Assembly (NCBI GenBank): GCA_035308165.1 | Contig: DATGHC010000030.1 | Span: 18,804 to 82,803 of the forward strand | DNA: 64,000 nucleotides | From: DASTCZ01 sp035308165 | Lineage (GTDB): Bacteria > Acidobacteriota > Terriglobia > Acidiferrales > UBA7541 | Reading direction: 5' to 3' | In this document: positions 8,436-17,177 of the stretch, one piece after another | Layout of the letters: each line of letters starts with the position of its first letter | How positions within the stretch are numbered: position 1 is the first letter of the stretch | The notes under the pieces: generated by a model | What the model was told of the DNA's origin: nothing | The model's input: the letters and a program-made list of their open reading frames with translations, nothing else | The model's database searches: none | Program-made: the position numbers and the translations under genes

Positions 8436-9602
8436 TCAGATGATTCTGTGGCCCTTGTTCTTAGGCCGCTCTGACAGGTTGGACTTGTCAACCAAGAATT
8501 TGCACAGCGCAAGAAATGCCACCAGGCCGCGCTTTTCGGGATTCTCGAAGGTTGGACTCCATCGCAGAATAGGATGATATTTGCCTTGGGATACGCCCTC
8601 CAGAATCCATTCTTCGCCGTCGAAACCGTGAACACCGTCGTCCGTGGACATTTGGAAAAAGCCGAGGTCCTGGATCAGATTCGCAAGAGCCTTTGAATCC
8701 ACCGCACTCAGCGCTACGTCTTTTGATTCGACAAGAGAGCCCGTTTCATATCCTGCCTGACCATCAAGGCGTCGAGACGCGAGCGAATAAAGATCCCCAT
8801 TCCTTTGCACTCTTATGGCGATGGGATTTCCCCAGGTTGGGAGAATCATCAGGCGGTAAACCTCGGCGTCTATATCTTTGGCAAAATCAGATAATTGCGA
8901 TTCATTCATTCGCTCCAATAGCTTGTCATACCCGGCGGATTCAATTGGATATCCGGGAATTGAGAATTCGGAGTCGTTGATCTTCGCCAGGTCCCTGACC
9001 AGAGAATGCACTATTTCCATGATGGGACCTGGTCCTGGATTTGCCTCACATACATAATGGAATGTGCCGTTTCGCACGCCCTCCACGAGCCATGCGTCAC
9101 CGTCAAGGGAATACCCTGGCCGAGCTCTTATGTTGGTAGTTTCTTCGAATTTGGTCATGGACCAGAATCCAACTCGATCGACCAACTGGAAGAACTTTTC
9201 AACTTCAAGAGGAGAGACATTGTTAGTTTTTCTCCTAACTTTTGCATACCAATTTGAAGTTGAAGTTGCACTTGTGATTTGTCCTCTCCCGTCCGCATTT
9301 ACATCAAGACGAACAGACGTCATCCACCCGGTCACGTATCCGAAAACACTTATCCTGAAGGAAATGACGCTTGGATCCTTGGCGGCCTCAAAGAACGATG
9401 GTTCCTTCAGGTCATAAAAAACAAAAGGAAAAATCCCCGCGTCGTTCTGGCTACCTGGGAAGTAAGCGGGCGCATCGGAAGCTGCCGGCTTTGAACCTAG
9501 TTTTGGGTTCTGTTGGAAACCGATGCCAGCGGTCGTGAGGCCAGTCAGAGCCAGAACAATTAGCGGTAACAGCATTGACGACTTGAACTGCGATGGTATC
9601 AT
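8436..9602 (-). CDS. Unrecognised secreted protein with an internally duplicated domain
   Basis: I do not recognise this 388-residue protein. It begins with a hydrophobic signal-like segment (SSMLLPLIVLALTGLTTAG), so it is probably exported. Two halves are visibly related: GFWSM followed by LDGDAWLVEGVRNGTFHYV in the first half, and GFFQM followed by FDGEEWILEGVSQGKYHPI in the second, each preceded by a polar strand-rich stretch and followed by a helix ending in LVRDLAKIN or LCKFLVDKS. ATG 9602 has GAGGG about 8 bases upstream and a putative extended -10 motif 45 bases upstream. Base composition is more AT-rich than the neighbours. The duplicated unit suggests a two-lobed periplasmic binding or structural protein, which is inference only. 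Confidence 0.7.
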   Translation of the reverse strand: MIPSQFKSSMLLPLIVLALTGLTTAGIGFQQNPKLGSKPAASDAPAYFPGSQNDAGIFPFVFYDLKEPSFFEAAKDPSVISFRISVFGYVTGWMTSVRLDVNADGRGQITSATSTSNWYAKVRRKTNNVSPLEVEKFFQLVDRVGFWSMTKFEETTNIRARPGYSLDGDAWLVEGVRNGTFHYVCEANPGPGPIMEIVHSLVRDLAKINDSEFSIPGYPIESAGYDKLLERMNESQLSDFAKDIDAEVYRLMILPTWGNPIAIRVQRNGDLYSLASRRLDGQAGYETGSLVESKDVALSAVDSKALANLIQDLGFFQMSTDDGVHGFDGEEWILEGVSQGKYHPILRWSPTFENPEKRGLVAFLALCKFLVDKSNLSERPKNKGHRII

Positions 9603-9645
9603 TGAAGAACCCTCAGAAGTCTAGCGCCGCCAACCCGCTTGTGGT

Positions 9646-9656
9646 GATGATACCAC
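9646..9656 (-). promoter_or_regulatory. Extended -10-like motif GTGGTATCATC, copy 1
   Basis: On the minus strand the motif contains TGGTATCAT, i.e. TGN plus a 5/6 match to TATAAT. It lies 45 bases before the start at 9602. A perfect 9-bp inverted partner, TGGTATCAT on the plus strand, sits at 9594-9602 over the start codon. Confidence 0.5.
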
Positions 9657-9696
9657 CGGGGGATTCAGCGGGGAGGAACGCCCCACACAAGGTGGG

Positions 9697-10095
9697 CTAT
9701 GCGACCGGAATGTTCCTTGGAGGGTCTTCCGAGCGAAAGAAACGCGACAGGATGACGAAATAGAACAGCCAAGTAATCATCGCAGCGGGTATGCGCCTGA
9801 CTCCATAATCAATTAAATAGAAGTGATCGCCCTCTGTATGACGAGAAGTTAGGAAGTGATACGCAACAACAGGGTGCCCAGCAACCCATACAATACCTTC
9901 GATCAGCGCCATTGTGAGAAGACCCGGCAACAGCAGCAGAGTCCCCACATGGTGAAGAATCAGTGAACCGGGATGAAGCCCATGACCGGGCGGCCACAGG
10001 AAATGCGGGAGAACATTCAGGACCAATCCTGGCAAGGCGATTGCCATTGCCCAGCTAGCGGCGCGCCGTCCAGGGCTTCGTCTAGTGTCGTTCAT
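9697..10095 (-). CDS. Unrecognised small membrane protein
   Basis: A 132-residue protein of unknown family. Three hydrophobic segments are visible at about residues 13-35 (MAIALPGLVLNVLPHFLW), 45-73 (a long Leu-rich stretch ending in EGIVWVAG) and 102-119 (AAMITWLFYFVILSRFF), so it should be an inner-membrane protein. Histidines cluster in the first periplasmic or cytoplasmic loop (GHGLHPGSLILHH). The start ATG 10095 has no strong Shine-Dalgarno. It is preceded 75 bases upstream by the same GTGGTATCATC motif as its two minus-strand neighbours. Coding status rests on length, hydrophobic pattern and context. Confidence 0.55.
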   Translation of the reverse strand: MNDTRRSPGRRAASWAMAIALPGLVLNVLPHFLWPPGHGLHPGSLILHHVGTLLLLPGLLTMALIEGIVWVAGHPVVAYHFLTSRHTEGDHFYLIDYGVRRIPAAMITWLFYFVILSRFFRSEDPPRNIPVA

Positions 10096-10493
10096 CGGCT
10101 AGCAATCCCTGAAATCTTGCACAGCAAAGCATTTGTGCGTGTCTCATTTTCTTCCGTCTGCACGCGGGGATGATACCACTGCTCAAATACATGCAATAGA
10201 GAAGGGGATGTGAACGCGAACGAGAACAAACAGAACAATTTCTACACGTCCGCAAATTAAAACAAGAAAACAAGACAAATGAAACAAACCAAATTGAATG
10301 TTGAGCGCAAAGGACTTAGGCCCGCTGAACTCTTGTGGTTATCAAGCAAAGCAAACCTTTGTACCTACGCGCAGGGCAAATTAGAGATTGGCATCCAACT
10401 TTAGGGCATATGGATTCGGAAACGTGCATTCCGTACGCACATGCGAACCTGTATGCAGACGCACGCGCACAACCGCCCCGTCCGCTCGACTCG
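10096..10493. other. Intergenic stretch with one promoter-like motif
   Basis: About 400 bases between two unrecognised minus-strand genes. Apart from the GTGGTATCATC motif at 10169-10179 I see only short ACGCAC-type repeats near 10434-10470 and no supported gene or RNA. Confidence 0.5.
10169..10179 (-). promoter_or_regulatory. Extended -10-like motif GTGGTATCATC, copy 2
   Basis: Identical 11 bases to the copies at 9646 and 10909, same orientation, 75 bases upstream of the membrane-protein start at 10095. It contains TGGTATCAT, a good extended -10 sequence. No -35-like hexamer is obvious at any of the three copies, which is normal for extended -10 promoters. Confidence 0.5.
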
Positions 10494-10814
10494 TCATCTG
10501 CCCACTTTTAGACCGCAATGAATACAGCTATCACGCGGCCAGACTGACCACGGCCCAATAATCCAAGTAGTCTGGAACGGATAGCGGCAGCGAGGAAAAA
10601 GCCAATACTGATATCGTAGAATGGCGAAAGTCCAAAAAGCCGCACATGCTCCGCCACTAATTACCAGTTGCCGCGTAATTTCGAAATCCGGATCTACGAA
10701 TAGCTCGGCTATCAACCAAATGACCCAAGCAAGTACGGCATATGCGGCTATGACTCTTATGCGTCTAAGCTCGCGCCACGCGTTTTCGTAATTGATTTCG
10801 GCCATGGACTTCAT
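10494..10814 (-). CDS. Unrecognised membrane protein with a Cys-containing C-terminus
   Basis: A 106-residue protein with two hydrophobic segments, about residues 21-41 (VIAAYAVLAWVIWLIAELFV) and 51-68 (LVISGGACAAFWTFAILRY), then a hydrophilic tail with PRCRYPF and CIHCGL. The tail resembles a small zinc ribbon that has lost its first cysteine, so three cysteines remain there. The start could be ATG 10814 or ATG 10805; neither has a clear ribosome-binding site. It is preceded by the third copy of the GTGGTATCATC motif, 95 bases upstream. Function unknown. Confidence 0.6.
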   Translation of the reverse strand: MKSMAEINYENAWRELRRIRVIAAYAVLAWVIWLIAELFVDPDFEITRQLVISGGACAAFWTFAILRYQYWLFPRCRYPFQTTWIIGPWSVWPRDSCIHCGLKVGR

Positions 10815-10908
10815 TTAGGTAGTTCTAATTTGTTGACACACATCAGCGCCTCTCCTCGCGCGTGGGCCAGCCTTTCCAAGGGGTACTGTTTTTCTGTTCG
10901 CGCGAGCG

Positions 10909-10919
10909 GATGATACCAC
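10909..10919 (-). promoter_or_regulatory. Extended -10-like motif GTGGTATCATC, copy 3
   Basis: Third identical 11-base copy, 95 bases upstream of the start at 10814. The following bases on the minus strand (GC-rich, then CAGA) also resemble those after copy 2, suggesting a longer shared element. Confidence 0.5.
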
Positions 10920-10999
10920 CGAGAGTCGTCACCGGGATGAACACGCCGAGGCCGGAGCGCAAGGGGGTGTATCACTTTTCCCCACTCTGTAACCATACC

Positions 11000-11015
11000 C
11001 CTCAACGCGTTGAGG
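11000..11015. repeat. Perfect 16-bp palindrome CCTCAACGCGTTGAGG
   Basis: A gapless two-fold symmetric site in the non-coding stretch upstream of mfd. It has the size and symmetry of a homodimeric regulator operator. No gene start is close by, so what it would control is unclear. Confidence 0.45.
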
Positions 11016-11468
11016 CCATCTCAGCGTGTTCCTATACTGGAGTCTCGGCCCCGGGGCCAATCGTGCGGCAAGGCGGGCAGCTAAACAGGGAGTCGGATTC
11101 TGGGTCGTCAATTCTTGTGCTGGTCTTTGGCGTCAACAGGTTTGTCTTGTTTGAGCGGGCAGCGGCCGCGCCGTAGCGAGTGAGTGGCGCATCCTTCGTT
11201 GGCCATGGCGGGAAAGGATGTCACTGCTTTCTCCGCTCGCGTTGTTGAAAGCAATGCCATTTCCAAAATTGGGCGTGAAGAATGGGCAGTTGCACTCTCC
11301 TTTCCCAGTTTAGAAGGAAAAATTCATGCTGACATTGTCGACTATCCCGATGCCGCCCTAGAGTCATGGCGGTCACCCCGCGTGGTAATATGAATTGCGG
11401 CGGCGCGTGCAGGTCTCGCGTTTTCGATATTCACCCAATGGGGATTCGCGGCAACACCCTCCAAGCAA

Positions 11469-14400
11469 ATGATTCTTGCCTCTGTTGATGAGCTTTATTC
11501 GCGGGTCGTACGGCACCCTGCTGTAGACGCGGCGATTGAGGACCTTCGCCGCGGGGCAAAGGAATCGCAGCTGGATGGCTTGACGGATCCCGCGCGGACC
11601 ATTGTTGCCGCGCAAGTCTCCGCGGCGCTGCGCAGGCCGACGATCCTCTTGGTTGCTTCAGCGGCCCGCGCGGAAGCGGTGCTCGAGCCTGCAAGGTATT
11701 TCACGCGCGCGGCTACCGCCAGCGAAACTTCCCAGGTGGTGATCCTCCCCGCGCTGGACGCGCTTCCCTGGGGCGCGCTCCCTCCCCATCCTGAAATCCT
11801 GGAAACCAGGGCCATGGCCCTGTGGCGATTTGTTTCGGGGCAGGCGCAAGTTCTGGTGGCGCCTGTGGGCTCGGCGATGTTGCGGTATCACGCGCCCGAA
11901 ACTTATGCGAACCTGGCGCTCACGGTGGAACAGCATGCGGATCTTCCACTGGAAGACCTGACCCGCCATCTGGAATCGACCGGATACATCCGCGCGGAGA
12001 TGGCGGAAATGCCGGGGCAATATGCGTTCCGCGGCGGGATTGTGGACGTGTTCCCGCCGGAAGCGGCGCGCCCGGTAAGAATCGAGCTGCTGGGCGACAC
12101 AGTTGAGTCGCTGAGAGAATTTGATCCGGACACGCAACGATCGGTGAACCCTATTTTGCGTGTGGCGCTTCCGCCGCTTTTGGAAACTGCACACTCTTCG
12201 CCCGATTCTGATTTTGCTGCCGACAATGGAGAAGGCGGGCACGCGCACAAAAGGTGGGGCGACCTGTCTCTGTTTGAACTCGTTCCCAGGCCTTTGGTAA
12301 TCGTGGACGAACCAGCCGTGCTCGAAGAGGCTGCGGAAACATTCGCCAAACGGATCGCTGAGAGCGCCGACCAGAATTCCAGATCCGAGCTGGCTGAGGC
12401 CTTCGTTTTTAATTTTGCTGATTGGCGCGCGGAACTGTTGTGCCAGCAGCGCCTGCTTCTGGAGCATCTGGCTCTCGAATCGCCCGGGACTGCGGCGCGG
12501 CACATGCTCTCCCAACCGACGCAGAGCTACCACGGCAACGTCGCCGCATTCATGGCTGAATCGCGGTCACGCATCTCCGAAGGTGATCGTGTGATTGTTT
12601 CCGCGGCAACGCTGGGCGACCTCGAGCGGCTGGCTGATCTATGCCACGAGTACGAAATGGCCTACCAGTTGGCGGAGGTCGAGGAGACGCCAACCGGGAC
12701 GCGCCTGGCGGAAGAATCTACCGCGGGTTCGGTCCCCGCGCTGGTGCTGGCGCGCACGCCTCTCGACCAAGGGGTCGTTTTTCCTGAATGTCACTTGACC
12801 ATCTACGGAACGGGCGATCTTTTCGATTCTCATGGAGCGGGACCCGCCAGGCCTCACGCCAAGACCGCCAAATTCTTCGGCGATTTCGCGGAGTTAAAGG
12901 CTGGAGATTACGTGGTGCATGTGGACCACGGCATCGGCCAATTTGAAGGCCTGCGCCAGCTTGCGACCGACAGCGCCACGGGTGAATTCATGCTGCTGCG
13001 CTATGCCGATGACGCCAAGCTTTATGTCCCTCTCGCGCGCATGGACCTGGTGCAGAGCTACCGCGCGATGGAGGGCACCGCGCCTACACTGGACAAGCTG
13101 GGGGGCACGGGCTGGACGGCGCGTCGAGCGAAGGTCAAGAAGTCGCTCAAGGAGATGGCCGACAAGCTGATTCGCTTGTATGCCTCGCGCAAGTTGAGCG
13201 GCGCGCATGCCTTTCCTCCGGACACTCCGTGGCAGAAGGAGTTTGAAGATGCTTTCGAGTTTGAAGAGACTCCAGATCAAATTACCGCCATCGCCGATTT
13301 AAAGCGTGACATGGAGCGGCCAGTGCCGATGGACCGTCTGTTATGCGGCGATGTTGGCTACGGCAAAACGGAAATCGCCATGCGCGCGGCGTTCAAAGCC
13401 GTGATGGATGGTAAGCAGGTGGCCATCCTTGCGCCCACCACGGTTCTGGTTTTCCAGCACTACGAAACTTTGCGCCGCCGTTTTGCGGCATTTCCGGTGA
13501 AGATTGAAATGCTCAGCCGGTTTCGCACCGCGCGTGAACAGAAGAAATCTCTGATCGCGATTGAATCCGGCGAGGCGGATCTGATAGTCGGCACGCACCG
13601 GTTGCTTTCCAAGGACATTCAGTTTCGAGATCTGGGCCTTTTAATCGTGGACGAAGAACAGCGCTTCGGCGTGGCACACAAGGAGCGATTGAAAGAGTTG
13701 CGGAAGGATGTTCACGTACTCACGCTCTCCGCCACGCCCATTCCACGGACACTGCACATGTCCATGATGGGATTGCGGGATCTGAGCGTCATTGAAACTC
13801 CACCTAAAGACCGCCTGGCCATTCAGACCGTGGTTGCTTCGTTTGAGGAAGGGTTGGTGCGGCGCGCCATCGAGGAGGAGTTGGAGCGCAAAGGGCAAGT
13901 CTATTTCATTCACAACCGAGTCGAGTCCATTTTTGAAATTGCGGCCCTGGTTCAGAAGCTGGCACCCAAAGCGCGAGTCGTGGTTGGCCACGGCCAAATG
14001 GGCGAGCGAGAACTCGAGTCGGTCATGCTCAAGTTCATGCACGACGAAGCGGATGTCCTGGTCTCCACCACCATCGTTGAAAACGGAATGGACATTCCGC
14101 GTGCCAATACAATTATCATCAATCGAGCGGATCGTCTGGGCCTCTCGGAACTCTATCAATTGAGGGGCCGAGTGGGTCGGTCCAACCAGCGCGCCTACGC
14201 TTATCTTCTGGTGCCTCAGGACCAGGCCCTGACCCCACTGGCCCGCCAAAGGTTGGCCGCGCTGAAAGAGTTCAGCGAACTTGGCGCGGGATTCCGAATT
14301 GCCGCGCTCGATTTGGAGCTGCGTGGCGCGGGCAACCTGCTTGGCGGCCAGCAGCACGGCCACATCAATGCCGTGGGCTTTGACCTGTACTCGAAAATGC

Positions 14401-14879
14401 TGGAACGCGCCGTGGCCGAGCTTCGCGGTGAAACTTCCGCGCCCGAGCTTCGGGTCACAATCAACCTTGGCGTCGATGTGCGCATCCCACCTGAATACAT
14501 ACCCAGCGAGAATTTGAGGCTGCGCACCTATAAACGCATCGCCGAAATGACCAACGAAGGACAACGCGAGGAAATCCTGAAGGAGTTGGCGGATCGCTTC
14601 GGTCCTCCGCCGACGGCAATTAATAATTTGCTCGATTATGCGCTGCTAAAAGCATTGGCGGAGAAGATGCTCGTTGCTTCCATTGATCGGCGTGGCGCTC
14701 AGGTCACCATGAAATTCCACTCGGAAACGCCGGTCAAGCCCGAAAGGATAGTGGAACTACTGCGGGCGCGCCGAGGGCTTCGTCTGGATCCGGCGGGGGT
14801 CCTGTACATGGATGTCGAGCGCGGGCACCATCCATTGGCTCAGTCGGTACGGAACTTATTGCTGGAACTACATACGTAG
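11469..14879 (+). CDS. mfd: Transcription-repair coupling factor
   Basis: ATP-dependent translocase that removes RNA polymerase stalled at DNA damage and recruits UvrA. At 1136 residues it has the full Mfd length. The order is an N-terminal UvrB-like module (PRPTILLVASAARAEAVL, MAEMPGQYAFRGGIVDVFPP), the CarD-like RNA polymerase interaction domain at about residue 477 (AGDYVVHVDHGIGQFEG), helicase motif I GDVGYGKTE at about 625, motif II DEEQRFGV at about 727, motif III LSATPIPRTLH and motif VI QLRGRVGRS, followed by the C-terminal TRCF domain. ATG 11469 gives the usual short N-terminus; no strong Shine-Dalgarno precedes it. It is followed closely by a periplasmic foldase gene. Confidence 0.97.
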   Translation: MILASVDELYSRVVRHPAVDAAIEDLRRGAKESQLDGLTDPARTIVAAQVSAALRRPTILLVASAARAEAVLEPARYFTRAATASETSQVVILPALDALPWGALPPHPEILETRAMALWRFVSGQAQVLVAPVGSAMLRYHAPETYANLALTVEQHADLPLEDLTRHLESTGYIRAEMAEMPGQYAFRGGIVDVFPPEAARPVRIELLGDTVESLREFDPDTQRSVNPILRVALPPLLETAHSSPDSDFAADNGEGGHAHKRWGDLSLFELVPRPLVIVDEPAVLEEAAETFAKRIAESADQNSRSELAEAFVFNFADWRAELLCQQRLLLEHLALESPGTAARHMLSQPTQSYHGNVAAFMAESRSRISEGDRVIVSAATLGDLERLADLCHEYEMAYQLAEVEETPTGTRLAEESTAGSVPALVLARTPLDQGVVFPECHLTIYGTGDLFDSHGAGPARPHAKTAKFFGDFAELKAGDYVVHVDHGIGQFEGLRQLATDSATGEFMLLRYADDAKLYVPLARMDLVQSYRAMEGTAPTLDKLGGTGWTARRAKVKKSLKEMADKLIRLYASRKLSGAHAFPPDTPWQKEFEDAFEFEETPDQITAIADLKRDMERPVPMDRLLCGDVGYGKTEIAMRAAFKAVMDGKQVAILAPTTVLVFQHYETLRRRFAAFPVKIEMLSRFRTAREQKKSLIAIESGEADLIVGTHRLLSKDIQFRDLGLLIVDEEQRFGVAHKERLKELRKDVHVLTLSATPIPRTLHMSMMGLRDLSVIETPPKDRLAIQTVVASFEEGLVRRAIEEELERKGQVYFIHNRVESIFEIAALVQKLAPKARVVVGHGQMGERELESVMLKFMHDEADVLVSTTIVENGMDIPRANTIIINRADRLGLSELYQLRGRVGRSNQRAYAYLLVPQDQALTPLARQRLAALKEFSELGAGFRIAALDLELRGAGNLLGGQQHGHINAVGFDLYSKMLERAVAELRGETSAPELRVTINLGVDVRIPPEYIPSENLRLRTYKRIAEMTNEGQREEILKELADRFGPPPTAINNLLDYALLKALAEKMLVASIDRRGAQVTMKFHSETPVKPERIVELLRARRGLRLDPAGVLYMDVERGHHPLAQSVRNLLLELHT

Positions 14880-14898
14880 AGATAAGATATCCAGGGGG

Positions 14899-16107
14899 AT
14901 GAAGATGAAATCCGTTTGCTCTGCCGCAACTTTGTTCTTGCTCATCGCAACTTCTTGTCCGGCGCAATCTCAGACTCAGAAACCGGGAAAAACGCAGAAT
15001 CCGCCTGCTCAGACGCCTATCCCGGCTGTAAGGACTGGCGCCATCCCCGCGACGCCGCCTCCTGCGAGGGGCGCGGTGGTAGAAGAAATCGTGGCGCGCG
15101 TAAACGCCGAAATTATCACCACCGTCGACCTCGAAAAGTCCAAGACCAGCGTGACTCAGGATGCTCGGGACGAATGCTCGTCCAAGGGTTGCACCCCCGA
15201 CCAGCTTCAGGAGTTAATCGCCCAGAGGCAAAAGGACTCCTTGCGAGATTTGATTGACCAGTCCCTGCTGGTGCAGCGGGCAAAGGACGTGGGGATCAGC
15301 GTGGAGACCGACCTGGTCAAGAGACTGGACCAATTGCGCCTTGAGAATAAAATGGCGACGCTTGAGGATCTGCAGAAAGCGGTGGAAGGCGAAGGCATTG
15401 ATTATGAGGAGTTCAAGAACAACATTCGCAACAGCCTGTATACAGACGCGGTGATTAGCCGCGAGGTAGGTTCGAGAATTTCCGAGGCCATAGACCAGAA
15501 CGAAATCAAGAAATATTACGAGGAGCACAAAGAGGAGTTTCAGCGGCCTGAAATGGTTTATATCCGGGAGATTCTGGTAAGCACTCAAGGGAAATCCGAG
15601 TCGGAAATTCCAGCGCTTGAGAAGAAGGCGGACCAGTTGCGCGAGCGCGTCAAGACCGGCGAAGATTTCGGCGACCTTGCGAAGCACTTTTCTGACAGCG
15701 GTACCGCCAGCCAGGGAGGGGAGCTGGGTGGTTTTGCAAAAGGCAAGCTCAGCAGGCAAATCGAAGACGCGGTTTTCACCCTGAATCGCAACGAGATGAC
15801 GCCTGTCCTCAAAACCGACAAGGGATTTCTGATCATTCAGGTAGTCCAGCGTTATGAAGCTGGAATCCAGCCGCTCGACAAGGTTGAAAATGAGGTTATG
15901 TCCAAGCTCACTACCAACCGCGGGCCGACCAAACTTCGCGAATACCTGACCACGCTCCGGCGCGATAGCTTCGTGGAAGTGCGGCAAGGTTACGTGGATA
16001 CCGGGGGCGGCGAAAACTCCATCATTGCCGAAGCGAAGGTACCCGTCGACAATCCCGATGCACCTCAGAAACCGCCTAAGAAGCACAAGAAATTCCTGCT
16101 CTTCTGA
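14899..16107 (+). CDS. SurA/PpiC-type periplasmic peptidyl-prolyl isomerase
   Basis: Folding chaperone for outer-membrane and periplasmic proteins. From ATG 14899 there is a signal peptide (KSVCSAATLFLLIATSCPAQS), a proline-rich linker, a SurA N-terminal chaperone domain (VVEEIVARVNAEIITTVDLE), and a parvulin domain at about residues 215-310 (YIREILVSTQGKSE, GEDFGDLAKHFSDSG, GGELGGFAKGKL). The C-terminus is lysine-rich. Two closely spaced Met codons (14899, 14905) follow a CAGGGGG ribosome-binding site; the first is used here. An upstream reading frame reaching into mfd is open but lacks signal features. It lies 19 bases after mfd. Confidence 0.9.
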   Translation: MKMKSVCSAATLFLLIATSCPAQSQTQKPGKTQNPPAQTPIPAVRTGAIPATPPPARGAVVEEIVARVNAEIITTVDLEKSKTSVTQDARDECSSKGCTPDQLQELIAQRQKDSLRDLIDQSLLVQRAKDVGISVETDLVKRLDQLRLENKMATLEDLQKAVEGEGIDYEEFKNNIRNSLYTDAVISREVGSRISEAIDQNEIKKYYEEHKEEFQRPEMVYIREILVSTQGKSESEIPALEKKADQLRERVKTGEDFGDLAKHFSDSGTASQGGELGGFAKGKLSRQIEDAVFTLNRNEMTPVLKTDKGFLIIQVVQRYEAGIQPLDKVENEVMSKLTTNRGPTKLREYLTTLRRDSFVEVRQGYVDTGGGENSIIAEAKVPVDNPDAPQKPPKKHKKFLLF

Positions 16108-16127
16108 GCGGCATTGAGCCCCAGCCA

Positions 16128-17177
16128 ATGAAACCCGCCTATGTAGCAGACCTGGTCCCCGACCAAACCATTACTTCCTTTTTCCTGGTGGTGGAGAAAG
16201 AAATACGCTCCACCCGGGAAGGGAAGTCTTATTTGCGCTTGGAGCTGGGCGACCGCACCGGCACGGTTGAATCGCGCATGTGGGACCGATTTGAGGAATC
16301 CACGGCCGGGATTGTGCGCGATGATTTCGTGAAAGTTCAAGCGCGTGTAGAGACCTATCGCAACAAATTACAGCTCATGCTCGACCGCGTGCGCAAGGCG
16401 GAGTCAGCGGAAGTGGATCTCGAGGATTTTTATTCTCATACCGAAGCGAATGTGGATGAGCTTTGGGGCCGGCTCCGCGAGCATGCCGCGGGGGTCAACA
16501 ATCCCTGGCTGAGGCAGTTGCTGGACTCCGTGCTCGATGACCCCGAGATTTCACCGCGCTTGCGGCTGGCCCCCGCGGCCAAGTCGATGCATCACGCCTA
16601 CCTTGGTGGCTTAATCGAGCACGTAGTAAGCCTGTGCGAGCTTGCTTCCGTGGTCGCAGCCCGCTATCCAGAGGCGAATCGCGACCTACTCATCACCGGA
16701 GCGGTTCTTCACGACATCGGCAAAGTGTACGAGCTTTCTTACGACCGCTCGCTTGGTTACACGACGGAAGGCCAACTAGTGGGCCACATCGTGATGGCTG
16801 TTGAGATTGTGGGCCGCAAGGCCGGCGCTATTCAGGGATTTCCCGACGAGCTTGCTACCTTGGTGAAACACATGATTTTAAGTCATCACGGCCAATATGA
16901 TTTCGGCTCTCCGAAGCTGCCCATGTTTCGTGAGGCCGTGATGCTGCACTATCTGGACGACTTGGATTCAAAGATGGGCGCCATGCGCGTGATGCTCTCT
17001 TCCGATAAAGGTGATCCTGATTGGACGGAACGCGGCGCGGCGCTCGAGCGTCGCCTGCTTCGTGTGGATCATTATTTGCCCGCGGAGCCCATCGCAGCAG
17101 ATCCGGAACAGTTGCGCCTTGATCCTCCCCCTGAGAAGCCCGCCGGGAAAGCTGCTGGTAAGAAGGCTTCGCAATGA
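16128..17177 (+). CDS. 3'-5' exoribonuclease YhaM family (OB fold plus HD domain)
   Basis: Cytoplasmic 3'-5' exonuclease on RNA, and in homologues also single-stranded DNA. An OB-fold nucleic-acid-binding region occupies about residues 10-95 (FFLVVEKEIRSTREGKSYL, RTGTVESRMWDRFEE). An HD phosphohydrolase domain follows, with HHAYLGGLIEHV, the core LHDIGK near residue 197, and VKHMILSHHG for the later metal-binding histidines. Total length of 349 residues suits the family, though the C-terminus ends in an Ala/Lys-rich tail. It starts 20 bases after the foldase gene and overlaps the BlaI-like gene by four bases, so translation may be coupled. Confidence 0.92.
   Translation: MKPAYVADLVPDQTITSFFLVVEKEIRSTREGKSYLRLELGDRTGTVESRMWDRFEESTAGIVRDDFVKVQARVETYRNKLQLMLDRVRKAESAEVDLEDFYSHTEANVDELWGRLREHAAGVNNPWLRQLLDSVLDDPEISPRLRLAPAAKSMHHAYLGGLIEHVVSLCELASVVAARYPEANRDLLITGAVLHDIGKVYELSYDRSLGYTTEGQLVGHIVMAVEIVGRKAGAIQGFPDELATLVKHMILSHHGQYDFGSPKLPMFREAVMLHYLDDLDSKMGAMRVMLSSDKGDPDWTERGAALERRLLRVDHYLPAEPIAADPEQLRLDPPPEKPAGKAAGKKASQ

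Larger units (their letters stand above)
10815..11468. other. Long intergenic stretch before mfd
   Basis: About 650 bases without a gene I can support. It holds the third GTGGTATCATC motif (10909-10919), a perfect 16-bp palindrome (11000-11015) and a 12-bp GC palindrome GGCCCCGGGGCC (11047-11058). A 62- to 69-codon plus-strand frame (11184-11393) is not recognisable and has no ribosome-binding site; it may be a decayed gene fragment. Confidence 0.5.

Noticed and set aside
11184..11393. 69-codon plus-strand frame upstream of mfd
   Set aside because: No ribosome-binding site, no recognisable family; possibly a decayed fragment but not supportable as a gene.
13641..14564. 307-codon minus-strand frame within mfd
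   Set aside because: Antisense shadow of the Mfd helicase domain; histidine/glutamine-rich nonsense composition and no start signals.
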